Below are positions 50,823 to 59,275 of a DNA stretch of 64,000 nucleotides, piece after piece (positions within the stretch are counted from its first letter, which is position 1; each line of letters starts with the position of its first letter). Position numbers and translations under genes: made by a program. The DNA comes from Polyangia bacterium (lineage in GTDB: Bacteria > Myxococcota_A > Polyangia > Nannocystales > Nannocystaceae), in assembly GCA_030430565.1 (NCBI GenBank), contig JAUIKS010000015.1, positions 186,001-250,000 of the forward strand. The letters are read 5' to 3'. The notes below the pieces were generated by a model that was not told where the DNA came from, searched no databases, and saw only the letters and a program-made list of their open reading frames with translations.

Positions 50823-51595
50823 CCGTAGCGCGCGAGCAGCTCTCCGCAGATCCGCGCGACCGCGACCTCGTCGACGCGCGGCCGCGCGCCCGTCGGCGCC
50901 GGGTTGACGCGCGCGCGGGTGTCGAGCGCGGCGAGCCCGGGCGCGGGATCCAGCCCGAGCGCCGACAGGGCCTCGCGGACAGCCTCGTCACGCGTCTCAG
51001 CCCGGGTCGAGAACACGTCCTCGTAGCGCACGCGGCGGTAGCGGCAGCGCGCGCGCGCGCCGAAGCGCGCCTCGAGCTGCTCGTTGCAGTCGCGCCACCG
51101 CCACAGCGCGCGCTCGAGCGCCGGCAGCGTCGACCAGCGTGGCGGTCTGTTTATTGGGACAGGTTTACTGAAGGGGACGACGTCGACGAGGTAGCGGCGG
51201 TAGCCCGAGGCTTTGAACGTCTCGATCGACGGCGCCCAGGTCCGCGGGTCACGAACCATATGCAGCACGCGCAGCGGCGCGTCGAGCCCGGCGACGAGAT
51301 CGAGCGTGGTCGTCATCAGCGGGTTGATCTCGATGTAGCGCTCGCCAGGGCCGAGCCGCCGAAGACGTCGCGCGAGCGCCGACTCGAACAGCGCGCGCAG
51401 CCCTGCGGTCCCGCAGCCGAGTTGATTGCGGAGGTTGCCGGCGACGAGCAGCGCCCGCGACGGCGGCGGCTCGTGCACGCAGCGCGCCCGTGCGTACGCC
51501 CGCCCGATCAGCCGGCTCAAGAACACGGTGCCCGTGCGACCGGTCGAGAGCACGAAGGCCAGCTCGCGCGTGACACGACGCGGACGCGATCTCAC
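50801..51595 (-). CDS. PAPS-type sulfotransferase
   Basis: A 264-residue enzyme from GTG 51595, which overlaps the stop of the upstream YbhN-like gene (GTGA). The 5'-phosphosulfate loop is STGRTGTVFLSRL near the N-terminus and the 3'-phosphate site is HMVRDPRTWAPS; YRRVRYEDVFS is the usual later strand. Family members transfer sulfate from PAPS to hydroxyls of sugars or lipids. The acceptor here is probably an envelope glycan made by the neighbouring glycosyltransferases. An AT-rich patch (51148-51172) inside the gene reads through without breaking the frame. Confidence 0.85.
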   Translation of the reverse strand: MRSRPRRVTRELAFVLSTGRTGTVFLSRLIGRAYARARCVHEPPPSRALLVAGNLRNQLGCGTAGLRALFESALARRLRRLGPGERYIEINPLMTTTLDLVAGLDAPLRVLHMVRDPRTWAPSIETFKASGYRRYLVDVVPFSKPVPINRPPRWSTLPALERALWRWRDCNEQLEARFGARARCRYRRVRYEDVFSTRAETRDEAVREALSALGLDPAPGLAALDTRARVNPAPTGARPRVDEVAVARICGELLARYGYAPGKR

Positions 51596-52620
51596 GACGC
51601 CTCCGACGGCTCGGGTCGCGCGATCGCCTCTCTCACCGAGACGCCCAGGAGCGCGGCGAACACCCAGCCGACGCCGAAGGTGAAGAGGAACACGAGCAGG
51701 TGCCACGCGATCGCGAAGGAGGCCGCGTGCCCGCGCTCGACCGACCACAGCACGAGCACCGCCTGCGCCGACAGCTCGAAGGGGCCGAAGAAGCCCGGCG
51801 TCGGCAGGACGAGCGTCCCCGCGATCACGGCGGTCGCCAGGGTGAGCGCCAACGCGGGCGAGCGGGGGAGCCCTGGATAGGCCCAGAGCATCGCCCAGGC
51901 CGTCGCGACCGTCGCGAGCCAGACCGCGGCGGAGACCGCCGCGACCGCGAGCAGGCGCGCGGGCGAGCGGCTCAAGCCGCGCAGCGCGGCGCGCATCCGC
52001 AGGACGAAGTCGGCCGCCGGCTCGCCAACGCCCGGGACCCGGCGGAGGATCGACGCGACGCGCTCGCCCCCGAGCAGCAGCGCGAGCAGGGCCGCGAGCG
52101 CCGTCGCCACCACCGCGCCGACCGAGCGCGTCGCCGCCGACACCACGTCCACGCCGCCCGGCAGCGCGAGCGCGCCGCTCGGCTGCTCGACCAGCAGCGT
52201 CGCCGCGAGCAAGAGGCCGATGAGCGCGAGCAGGTCGAAGGTCCGCTCGACCACGACCGCGCCTGTCCCCTCGGCCACGCTCACCCCCTCGCGCGCGAGC
52301 AGCCACGGGCGCGCGGCCTCGCCCAGGCGCAGCGGGAGCGTCGTGATCGCCATGAAGCCGATCGCCGTGATCGCGAGCTGCCGCCCGAAGCCCGGGCGCG
52401 AGCGCGGCGCGAGGATCCAGTGCATCCGCGCGGCGCGGAGCAGCTGCTGGGTCGCGAGGATCGCTACGCAGACCGCGAGCCAGCGCAGGTCGAGCGTCGC
52501 GTAGGCCGACCACGCCAGCGCCGGGTCGAGGTCGCGGAGCACGTAGAGCAGGGTGGCGGCGGAGACCACCAAGAGCGCCGCCATACGCAGCCAAGGGGAG
52601 CGGAGCGTCTTTCTCAGCAC
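51592..52620 (-). CDS. YbhN/UPF0104-family membrane protein (flippase-type)
   Basis: A 342-residue protein (GTG start) with about eight transmembrane helices and the family landmarks: LRAARMHWIL, TLPLRLGEAARPWLL, a VVVERTFDLLAL segment and LPTPGFFGPFE. The family includes the MprF N-terminal half and AglD-like proteins that move or modify lipid-linked groups. Coupled by a 4-bp overlap to the sulfotransferase and divergent from the GT2 gene, it probably takes part in delivering a lipid-linked sugar. Confidence 0.88.
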   Translation of the reverse strand: MLRKTLRSPWLRMAALLVVSAATLLYVLRDLDPALAWSAYATLDLRWLAVCVAILATQQLLRAARMHWILAPRSRPGFGRQLAITAIGFMAITTLPLRLGEAARPWLLAREGVSVAEGTGAVVVERTFDLLALIGLLLAATLLVEQPSGALALPGGVDVVSAATRSVGAVVATALAALLALLLGGERVASILRRVPGVGEPAADFVLRMRAALRGLSRSPARLLAVAAVSAAVWLATVATAWAMLWAYPGLPRSPALALTLATAVIAGTLVLPTPGFFGPFELSAQAVLVLWSVERGHAASFAIAWHLLVFLFTFGVGWVFAALLGVSVREAIARPEPSEAS

Positions 52621-52708
52621 GCGGCGGCGGTCACGATATCACGGCGCGCCTTGGTTGCCGCCGGCGCGCCGCCCGTGCTACTCGAGCTCCGCAGGCAGGT
52701 TGCTGGCG

Positions 52709-53785
52709 ATGTCTCCCTCGACGGTCGAGCTCGTGCAGACGCGGGAGCACGCGCCGCGGCTCGCGGTCGTCATCCCCTGCTTCAAGGTCCGCGCGCACGT
52801 CGTCGACGTCATACGGCAGATCGGCCCGTGGGCGACGCGTGTCTACTGCGTCGACGACGCCTGCCCCGAGGGCAGCGGCGCGCTGATCGAGCAGGAATTC
52901 GCCGGCGACGAGCGCGTGCGCGTGCTCTTCCACGAGCGCAACCGCGGCGTCGGGGCGGCGATGATCACGGGCTACCGCGCCGCGCTCGAGGACGGCGCCG
53001 ACGTGCTGATCAAGATCGACGGCGACGGGCAGATGGACCCCCGGCTCGCGCCCCAGCTCGCGCGGCCGATCCTCGCGGGCGAGGCCGACTACGTCAAAGG
53101 CAACCGCTTCTTCGACGCCGGCACGGTCTCGGCGATGCCGACGCTGCGGCTGCTCGGCAACGCCGGGCTCTCGCTGCTGACCAAGGTCTCGACCGGCTAC
53201 TGGAACCTGTTCGACGCGACCAACGGCTTCACCGCGCTGCACGCCAAGGTCGCGCGCGAGCTCCCGCTCGACAAGCTGCACCCGCGCTACTTCTTCGAGT
53301 CGGACATGCTGTTTCGCCTCGCGATCATCCGCGCGAAGATCGTCGAACTGCCGATGACTGCGGTCTACGGCGACGAGCGCAGCAACCTCAGCGAGCTGCG
53401 CTCGCTGCTGACCTTCCCGCTGCTGCACACCCGCAACCTGCTGAAGCGGATCCTGTACAACTACTTCCTGCGCGGCTTCGGGCCCGCCTCGCTGCTGCTG
53501 GTCGCCGGCGTCATCCTGCTCGGCTTCGGCATGGTGTTCGGGACGCTGGCGTGGATCGGGAGCGCCCGCAGCGGGGTGCCGGCGAGCGCCGGGACCGTGA
53601 TGCTCGCCGCGCTGCCGACCCTCGGCGGGTTCCAGTCGCTGCTCACCTTCGGGCTGCTCGACGTCATGAGCACGCCGACCCAGACGCTGCACAGCCGGAT
53701 TCACAGGGTACGCCGGCTGCAGGACCAGCTCACCGCGGCCCCAGCCCCCGCGTCGCTCCCGAGCCAGACCGGCTCAGCCGAGTGA
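52709..53785 (+). CDS. Family 2 glycosyltransferase, DPM1/DPG-synthase-like, with C-terminal membrane helices
   Basis: A 358-residue protein from ATG 52709. The GT-A domain (about 17-235) has LAVVIPCFKV, the nucleotide-binding YCVDDACP, metal motif KIDGDGQMDP and acceptor region ATNGFTALHAKVA. Two transmembrane helices follow (about 255-285, 292-320). This fits polyprenyl-phosphate hexose synthases, which provide lipid-linked sugar donors for GT-C enzymes such as the large membrane protein nearby. The gene ends 12 bp inside the convergent arylsulfotransferase-like gene. Confidence 0.9.
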   Translation: MSPSTVELVQTREHAPRLAVVIPCFKVRAHVVDVIRQIGPWATRVYCVDDACPEGSGALIEQEFAGDERVRVLFHERNRGVGAAMITGYRAALEDGADVLIKIDGDGQMDPRLAPQLARPILAGEADYVKGNRFFDAGTVSAMPTLRLLGNAGLSLLTKVSTGYWNLFDATNGFTALHAKVARELPLDKLHPRYFFESDMLFRLAIIRAKIVELPMTAVYGDERSNLSELRSLLTFPLLHTRNLLKRILYNYFLRGFGPASLLLVAGVILLGFGMVFGTLAWIGSARSGVPASAGTVMLAALPTLGGFQSLLTFGLLDVMSTPTQTLHSRIHRVRRLQDQLTAAPAPASLPSQTGSAE

Positions 53786-55111
53786 GTCGAGCTTATTCTG
53801 CGCGAAGGTCAGCGCCTCGCCCTCGAGCTGGATCATGCGAATCGGGACGCGCAGCTTGCCGCTCTTGAGCACGTAGGGCGACCAGAACTCCCACAGGATC
53901 TCGCCGTCGCGCTGGATCTCGATCACGCGCCCGGTCTGCGAGTCGGTGACGAGGATGTGCTCGTCCTCGAGCAGCTGCGCGAGGCCCCGCATGCTCGAGA
54001 AGAACGGATCCTCGTCGCTGCCCTTGTACTCCCACCGGATCGCGCCGTCCTCACGCGGGTCGATCTCGAGCACCCGCGACCACTTGCGCCGCATCCCGTT
54101 GTCGAAGATCAGCAGGTTCCCGCTGGGCAGCTGCGAGGGGTCGTGGGGCTTGTCGAGCTCGCCGACGCCCCAGACCCACTTGATGTCGCCGGTCTCGTGG
54201 TCGATGACCGCGACGGTGTCGAGCTCGCGGAACGCGGTGATGAAGTCGCCCTGCGCGAGCCGCCCCGCGACCTCGACCGTGACGAAGTCCGCGGTGTTCG
54301 AGTGGATCAGGTCCGCGACGGCCTCGCGCTTCTTGCCCCGCAGCCGCTTGCGCCGCTTCACGAGGGCGTCGAGCGCCTGCTTCCCGAGGGGGTGCTCGGC
54401 GAGCTTCTCGAAGAACCTAAACTCGCGCTCGAGCTCGCCCTCGGGCGAGATCACGGCGACGCCGTTGTCGTAGTAGGGCAGCGTCACGCCGTCGTGGGTG
54501 AGCTCCCCTCGCTCCTCCGTGAGCACCCAGAGCTTGCCGTCGGGCGCGAACGCGAAGTCGTGATGAAAGCGCCCCTCGAGGCCCCAGACCTTGTTGTTGT
54601 CCCAGTCCAGCTTGACCAGGCCCGCGCGCGCGTTGACGGCGTACAGGTAGCCGTCGGCGGACAGCTTAGCGATCGCCCAGCCGCGCTCCGAGCTGCTCGG
54701 GAAGTCGCTCTTCCACTCGCGCAGCACCTTGCCCTCGCGGTTGATCAGCCGGGCCTCGCGCAGCAGCTTGCCGCCGCTCGCCTTGCGGTACTTCTTGCCC
54801 CAAGCGCACGGGTTATAGAGGCTCAGCGCCGGCCGCACGCGATCCTTGAGGTGCTTGGTGACGTTGATCTTCTTGCGGTCCTGCTCCCGGATCTCGACCG
54901 CGCCGATGTAGCCCAGCGAGGCGAGCTCGCGGGCCTTGGCCTGGCTCTTCGTCCTGGTGCGCGGCGACGCCTTCGACTCGGCGCCGTCGGCCGCGCCAGG
55001 GTCCTTCGCTTGGTTCTCGAGGACGCCGGTCGCCAGCAGGATCCCGGCGAGTCCGCCGACCGCCACGCCGACCCCGACGATCGTGCCGAGCACGCTCTTT
55101 AGCGCTGACAT
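53774..55111 (-). CDS. Arylsulfotransferase-like (ASST) beta-propeller, membrane anchored
   Basis: A 445-residue protein with an N-terminal anchor (about 9-30) and charged linker. The main domain has propeller strands and His-bearing loops of the ASST family: FHHDFAFAPDGKLWVLTEE, LIHSNTADFVT, KPHDPSQLPSGNLLIFDNGM, and repeated SRVLEIDPREDGAIRWEYKG-type blades. ASST enzymes transfer sulfate between phenolic compounds in the periplasm without PAPS, using a catalytic His. Whether the transient sulfohistidine is present cannot be settled here. It lies beside a PAPS sulfotransferase, suggesting sulfur chemistry at the envelope. Confidence 0.78.
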   Translation of the reverse strand: MSALKSVLGTIVGVGVAVGGLAGILLATGVLENQAKDPGAADGAESKASPRTRTKSQAKARELASLGYIGAVEIREQDRKKINVTKHLKDRVRPALSLYNPCAWGKKYRKASGGKLLREARLINREGKVLREWKSDFPSSSERGWAIAKLSADGYLYAVNARAGLVKLDWDNNKVWGLEGRFHHDFAFAPDGKLWVLTEERGELTHDGVTLPYYDNGVAVISPEGELEREFRFFEKLAEHPLGKQALDALVKRRKRLRGKKREAVADLIHSNTADFVTVEVAGRLAQGDFITAFRELDTVAVIDHETGDIKWVWGVGELDKPHDPSQLPSGNLLIFDNGMRRKWSRVLEIDPREDGAIRWEYKGSDEDPFFSSMRGLAQLLEDEHILVTDSQTGRVIEIQRDGEILWEFWSPYVLKSGKLRVPIRMIQLEGEALTFAQNKLDSLG

Positions 55112-55188
55112 GAACGAAGGGACTATTGCTGGCGGCTCGCCGCAGTGTCAAGCGCGCGGCCTGCTCGACGCGCGTCGACGTGATGATC

Positions 55189-55683
55189 CTAGTCGCTCGT
55201 CGGCGGTACGCCGTACTCCGGCTGCGGTCCGGTCGTGCCGGGTATGGCGTCCGTCGTCGTCCCCGTGGTGGTGCCGCTCGTCGTCGCGGGGACGCCGTAG
55301 TCAGGCTCGCTCGAGGTCGCGGGCGTGCCGTACTCCGGCTCGAAGGTCGTCGCGGTCACGGTCCCGTTGGTCGTCGTCGTCGTGCCGCCCGCGGTGCCGC
55401 CCGCGGTCGTGCCGGCGGTCGTCGACGACGTCCCGGTGGTCGTCGTGTCGGTGTCGGTGTCCGTCGAGGTCGAGGTCTGCGAGTCCGACTCCGTCGCGGG
55501 CACGCCGTACTCCGGCTCACCGCCGCCGCTGCAGCCGGCCAGCGCGAGGCCCATCAGCACCGCGCTCGCGGTCTGACGGATCCGTCCGCTGCGATCGCGG
55601 AGCGCCGCGCCGCAGTGCGGGCAGCTCGACTCGTTGCTCTTGACATGAACGCTGCAGGACGGACAGGCGACAAACCTCGGCAT
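55189..55683 (-). CDS. Zinc-ribbon protein with lipobox and PEYGVP repeats
   Basis: A 164-residue protein from ATG 55683 (GGAG about 8 nt upstream). Residues 1-30: zinc ribbon with CPSC and CPHC. Residues about 36-51: hydrophobic helix ending in LAGC, a lipobox. The rest is a Thr/Ser linker with four copies of a P-E/D-Y-G-V/T-P motif (about residues 57, 117, 127 and 155), the last near the C-terminus. A zinc ribbon ahead of an apparent lipobox is odd, because the ribbon would be cut off if the Cys were processed. More likely it stays as a cytoplasmic domain of a tethered protein. Confidence 0.75.
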   Translation of the reverse strand: MPRFVACPSCSVHVKSNESSCPHCGAALRDRSGRIRQTASAVLMGLALAGCSGGGEPEYGVPATESDSQTSTSTDTDTDTTTTGTSSTTAGTTAGGTAGGTTTTTNGTVTATTFEPEYGTPATSSEPDYGVPATTSGTTTGTTTDAIPGTTGPQPEYGVPPTSD

Positions 55684-55793
55684 GACAAACTCCGGGACTG
55701 TAGTAGAAGCGCCGCGCCAACAACCGCTCGCGGCTGGCGCCGAGTATAGAGCCTCGGCGCGACGCGTGTCACGGCGGCCGCGCGGCCGCAGGG

Positions 55794-58097
55794 TCACGGT
55801 CGCGGCGTGAGCCAGTAGAAGCCGAGCTCGACCGCGTCGACTCGATCGGCCGCCAGGCGCATCGCTACCGCGGGGTGCTGCTCGGTCGAAATCGAGAACG
55901 TGAGCGCCGGCTCTAGCTCGTAGCGCGCGCGCAACCGCTGCAGCAGCGGCCGCTCGTAGCTGCGCGCCGCCATCCCTGCGCTGATCTCCTCGGGCGCGAA
56001 GCTGTGCAGCGTGACGCCGAGGTAGACCAACACGCGCTCGTGCTCGAGCCGCGTCGTCTCGAGGGCGAGCAGATCATCGAGCCGCGCGACGATCGGCGCC
56101 TGCCCGCGCGCCCGCATCGCCGCGCGGTACGGCGCCATGGGGAAGAACGCCTCGACCGGATCGCTGCGCAGCTGGATCCCCTTCGGGGGCGGCAGGATCA
56201 CCGGCGGCAGCACCAGCGCGTCGTGCTCTGGGAGCGCGGCGAAGCTGCGCTCGAGCGCCGCGACCTCGCGCCCCAGCGCCCGCGAGCCGCGGGTGAACGC
56301 GAGCCCCTCGTAGGCGGTCGGGATCGCGACGACGCACAGCCCCGCGAGCCCGAGCCGAAGCGCCCACGCCGGCGCGCGATGAACATGACTCTTAAGCCAC
56401 GTGACTAAGAGCGCCGCGCCGAGGCCCGCGAGCGCCGCGAACCACAGGAGCGCCGGGTAGCCGTGGATGAAGCGCGTCGGGTAGCCCTCGGTGAAGCTCA
56501 CGACCTGCAGCGTCAGCGGGATGTCGGTCGCGAGCAGGAGGTAGACGAAGGGGACGTCGACGCGCGCGCGCCGACGCGCGAGCCCGACGACCCCGAGCAG
56601 CGCGAGGATCCCCAGCGGCGCGGGCGTCAGCCGGTAATCAAAGTAGAGCAGGCTGCTCAGCAGCCACCACAAGAGGCGCCCCAGCGGCTGGTCGAAGCGA
56701 TCGGCTCCGTCGCCGCGGACGATGCGGTTCGCCAGCACGTCGAGGAAGGTCGGCGCCACGAGCAGCGCGAACACCAGCACGCCGAGCCCGAGCCCGAGCC
56801 CGAGCGCGACCGAGCGCCGCGCGCCCTCGCCCCGCGGTCGCCAGCACAGCGGGACGAGCACGACGAGGGGCGCGAGCGCGAGGCACACCAAGTTGCCGAG
56901 CACCGCGAGCGCGAACAAGACGGCCGCCGCGAGCGCGTCGGCGATCCGGCCGCGCGCGGCGAAGCGCGTCGCCGCGACCCCAGCCGCGAGCACGCAGACC
57001 ACGTTGTACGGCCAGAGGATCCCGCTGGTCGCGGTCCGCAGCATGAGCGGGTGAAACGCGGCGAAGCCGGCCGCCCAGATCGCGGCGCTCGCCGCCAGCG
57101 CGCGCGTCGACGCGTCGACCGGACCGGCGACGCGGACGACGCGTCGGATCAGCGCGTAGAGCAGCGTGATCGCGAGCGCGCTGCAGGCGACGCTCATGAT
57201 CCCGTTGCCGTACGACCCGGGCGGCACCAGCTGCAAGAGGAGCCCGTAGACGTGAAAGATCGGCGCGCTGAAGGCTCCGCGGACATCCTCGTCACAGGTG
57301 AGCGAGCGCGCGCACTCGCAGCGCGCGACGTAGGTGTTGTGGTCGTGGATCGGGAGGAAGTCGGGCAGCGCCGCGCACAGCCCGAGAAAGCCCGCGATCA
57401 CCAGCAGCAAGGGCGCGTGTCGACGCAGGTCCTCGAGCAGCGCGCGGCGGCGTCGGTACAGCCGAGCCGCCGCGCACGCCAGCGCCCACAGCAGCGCGTA
57501 GGCGAGCGCGAGCCGAGCGCTCCAGCGCTGCGCGGGGTCGAAGTCGCCGTAGGTCCACTGCCCGGTGTCATGGAGCCGCGCGACCCCGGGCGTCGGCTCG
57601 GGGGGTCGCTCGATCTTCTTCCACACCGTATCCGCGATCGCGTCACGACGACGCGTGAGCGCCTCCGCGCGCGCGCGCGCGGCCGCCTCGGCCTCGGCGC
57701 TGCACGCAGGATCGCAGCGCAACGCCACCGCGTCCGCGATCGCGCGCGACCCCGCGGCCTCCAGCGCGGCGCCCGGCGCCCCGACGACCAGCGTCATCGA
57801 CGGCCCCGCGTCATCACCCTCGAACACGCGCACGCGCAGCACGTCGCGCTCGATCGCTACGCCGAAGCGCGGCGCCTCCTCGCCCGCGGGCGTCGCCTCC
57901 TCGAGCGCCGCGCGGATCATCTCCGTGATCGCGGCGTCGTGGCCGGGCGTGATGACGTGTGGAGACGGTGCCGCCGCGGCGCGCCTTGGGGCGCCGAGCG
58001 TCAGCGCCGCGAGCGTCAGCGCGAGGGCGAGCCATCGCGAGAAGATCAACAGCGTCGCCCTAGCGCGGGCGGACGAGGTGCGGACGAGGTTCGTCAC
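55794..58097 (-). CDS. Large membrane protein with periplasmic domains, probable GT-C-like
   Basis: A 767-residue protein started at GTG 58097, which yields a signal sequence (LALALTLAALTLG); the frame runs further to 58880 but there only mirrors the opposite gene. A 140-residue extracytoplasmic domain with CDPAC is followed by about ten transmembrane helices (about 205-590) and a soluble C-terminus (about 600-767). An early loop has FLPIHDHNTYVARCECARS, with acidic and His residues in the position used by GT-C enzymes. No exact family. A 30-bp AT-rich patch with an inverted repeat is embedded at 56383-56412. Confidence 0.7.
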   Translation of the reverse strand: MTNLVRTSSARARATLLIFSRWLALALTLAALTLGAPRRAAAAPSPHVITPGHDAAITEMIRAALEEATPAGEEAPRFGVAIERDVLRVRVFEGDDAGPSMTLVVGAPGAALEAAGSRAIADAVALRCDPACSAEAEAAARARAEALTRRRDAIADTVWKKIERPPEPTPGVARLHDTGQWTYGDFDPAQRWSARLALAYALLWALACAAARLYRRRRALLEDLRRHAPLLLVIAGFLGLCAALPDFLPIHDHNTYVARCECARSLTCDEDVRGAFSAPIFHVYGLLLQLVPPGSYGNGIMSVACSALAITLLYALIRRVVRVAGPVDASTRALAASAAIWAAGFAAFHPLMLRTATSGILWPYNVVCVLAAGVAATRFAARGRIADALAAAVLFALAVLGNLVCLALAPLVVLVPLCWRPRGEGARRSVALGLGLGLGVLVFALLVAPTFLDVLANRIVRGDGADRFDQPLGRLLWWLLSSLLYFDYRLTPAPLGILALLGVVGLARRRARVDVPFVYLLLATDIPLTLQVVSFTEGYPTRFIHGYPALLWFAALAGLGAALLVTWLKSHVHRAPAWALRLGLAGLCVVAIPTAYEGLAFTRGSRALGREVAALERSFAALPEHDALVLPPVILPPPKGIQLRSDPVEAFFPMAPYRAAMRARGQAPIVARLDDLLALETTRLEHERVLVYLGVTLHSFAPEEISAGMAARSYERPLLQRLRARYELEPALTFSISTEQHPAVAMRLAADRVDAVELGFYWLTPRP
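56389..56411. promoter_or_regulatory. Inverted repeat CTCTTA-N11-TAAGAG inside a coding region
   Basis: Same arms as the site at 24908-24928. It lies in a cluster of rare codons (TTA, CTT, AGT, CAT, GTT) of an otherwise GC-ending gene. Confidence 0.3.
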
Positions 58098-58159
58098 GGG
58101 CGCGTCGTCGACGAGACAAGAATAGCGGAAACCCGCCGCGCGCGGAGCTGCCCCCCGCG

Positions 58160-59269
58160 CTACTCGAATTCGACCCGCACGAGCGGGAACTCGGTCCCGA
58201 ACCAGCCGGTCGTCGGCCGCGAGTACGTCAGGTACTGAACCCGCCCGCCCTCCTCGGCGAACTCCGCGTGATGCACGACGTCGTAGGGCGCGTGCTCGCC
58301 GGGCTCGCGGTGCAGCGTGGTCGGTTGCGACCACGGCCCGGTCAGCGCGGGCGCGGCGCGAGCGACGATCTCGTGCGTGAGCGGCGGCGAGTAGATCGCC
58401 AACCACCCGCCGTGGTGCTCGCTGCGCGAGACGTCCATGATCGGCGCGCCCTCGAACAGCTTCGCCGCGTCCCCCAGCTCCGCGCTCCAGCCCGCGCCGT
58501 CCCAGAACCTCCACGCGGCGCGGTCGAGCACGTCCGCCGGCGCGACCTGGGCGAGTCGACAGGGATGACCCGAGCCCGCCTCGTCGCACGCGAACACGTG
58601 CAGCAGGCCGTCCTCGACGTTCGCGCCCAGGCCCCAGCTCGGCTCGCCCTCGACGAACAGCAGGTCCGGGTGCTCCGCGCTCGCGTCGATCACCGGTCGC
58701 TGGGGCAGCTCGTCGAAGACCTCCCAAAGCGCCACGGACTGGCCGACCCCGCGGAAGTTGAACGCGCCGGGCTCGGCGTAGATCAGGGTGTAGAACACCA
58801 GCGCGCGCCCGCCCTGCGCGTCCCAGACCAGGTCGCTGGGCCAGACCGCCCAGCGCGCGCCGCAGGGCTCCTCGAGACAATCGTCGCCGCGGTGCGCGTC
58901 GTTGAACAGCTGCTCGTCCGGCGTCGGCGGGATCAGGTGCCGTGGCGCGCCGGCGGCGTCGGGCATCTCCGCGAAGCCGCCGAGCCCATCCCGCGCATCG
59001 AGCTGGTCGGTGAACGAGAACGAATTGTGATGCCAGTTGTCCCCGAGCTCGTCCTCGACCGTGAGCACCGTGTCGCCGTAGATCCAGACGGAGCGGTCAA
59101 AGATCCGCGCGCTGTAGCCCCCGTCACGCCCCTCGATCAGCGGGCTCGACTCGACGATCGCGATCTCCTCGGCCGCGCGCAGCTGCGGCCCCGCCGGGGT
59201 GCAGCCGACCAGCGCGAGGCACGAGGCCCCCGCCGCGATCCCGACGCGTCCGGTCGTCGACACACCCAC
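58160..59269 (-). CDS. DUF4185-like propeller lipoprotein
   Basis: A 369-residue lipoprotein (lipobox LVGC). The body fits DUF4185, a five-bladed propeller related to glycoside hydrolases: SARIFDRSVWIYGDTVLT, NWHHNSFSFTDQL, PHLIPPTPDEQLF-type loops, WPSDLVWDAQGGRALVFYTLI and GGWLAIYSPPLT. Substrate unknown. The start (GTG 59269) lies only 6 bp from the start I give for the opposite gene, so at least one of the two starts may be further in. Confidence 0.8.
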   Translation of the reverse strand: MGVSTTGRVGIAAGASCLALVGCTPAGPQLRAAEEIAIVESSPLIEGRDGGYSARIFDRSVWIYGDTVLTVEDELGDNWHHNSFSFTDQLDARDGLGGFAEMPDAAGAPRHLIPPTPDEQLFNDAHRGDDCLEEPCGARWAVWPSDLVWDAQGGRALVFYTLIYAEPGAFNFRGVGQSVALWEVFDELPQRPVIDASAEHPDLLFVEGEPSWGLGANVEDGLLHVFACDEAGSGHPCRLAQVAPADVLDRAAWRFWDGAGWSAELGDAAKLFEGAPIMDVSRSEHHGGWLAIYSPPLTHEIVARAAPALTGPWSQPTTLHREPGEHAPYDVVHHAEFAEEGGRVQYLTYSRPTTGWFGTEFPLVRVEFE

Positions 59270-59275
59270 TCGAGC

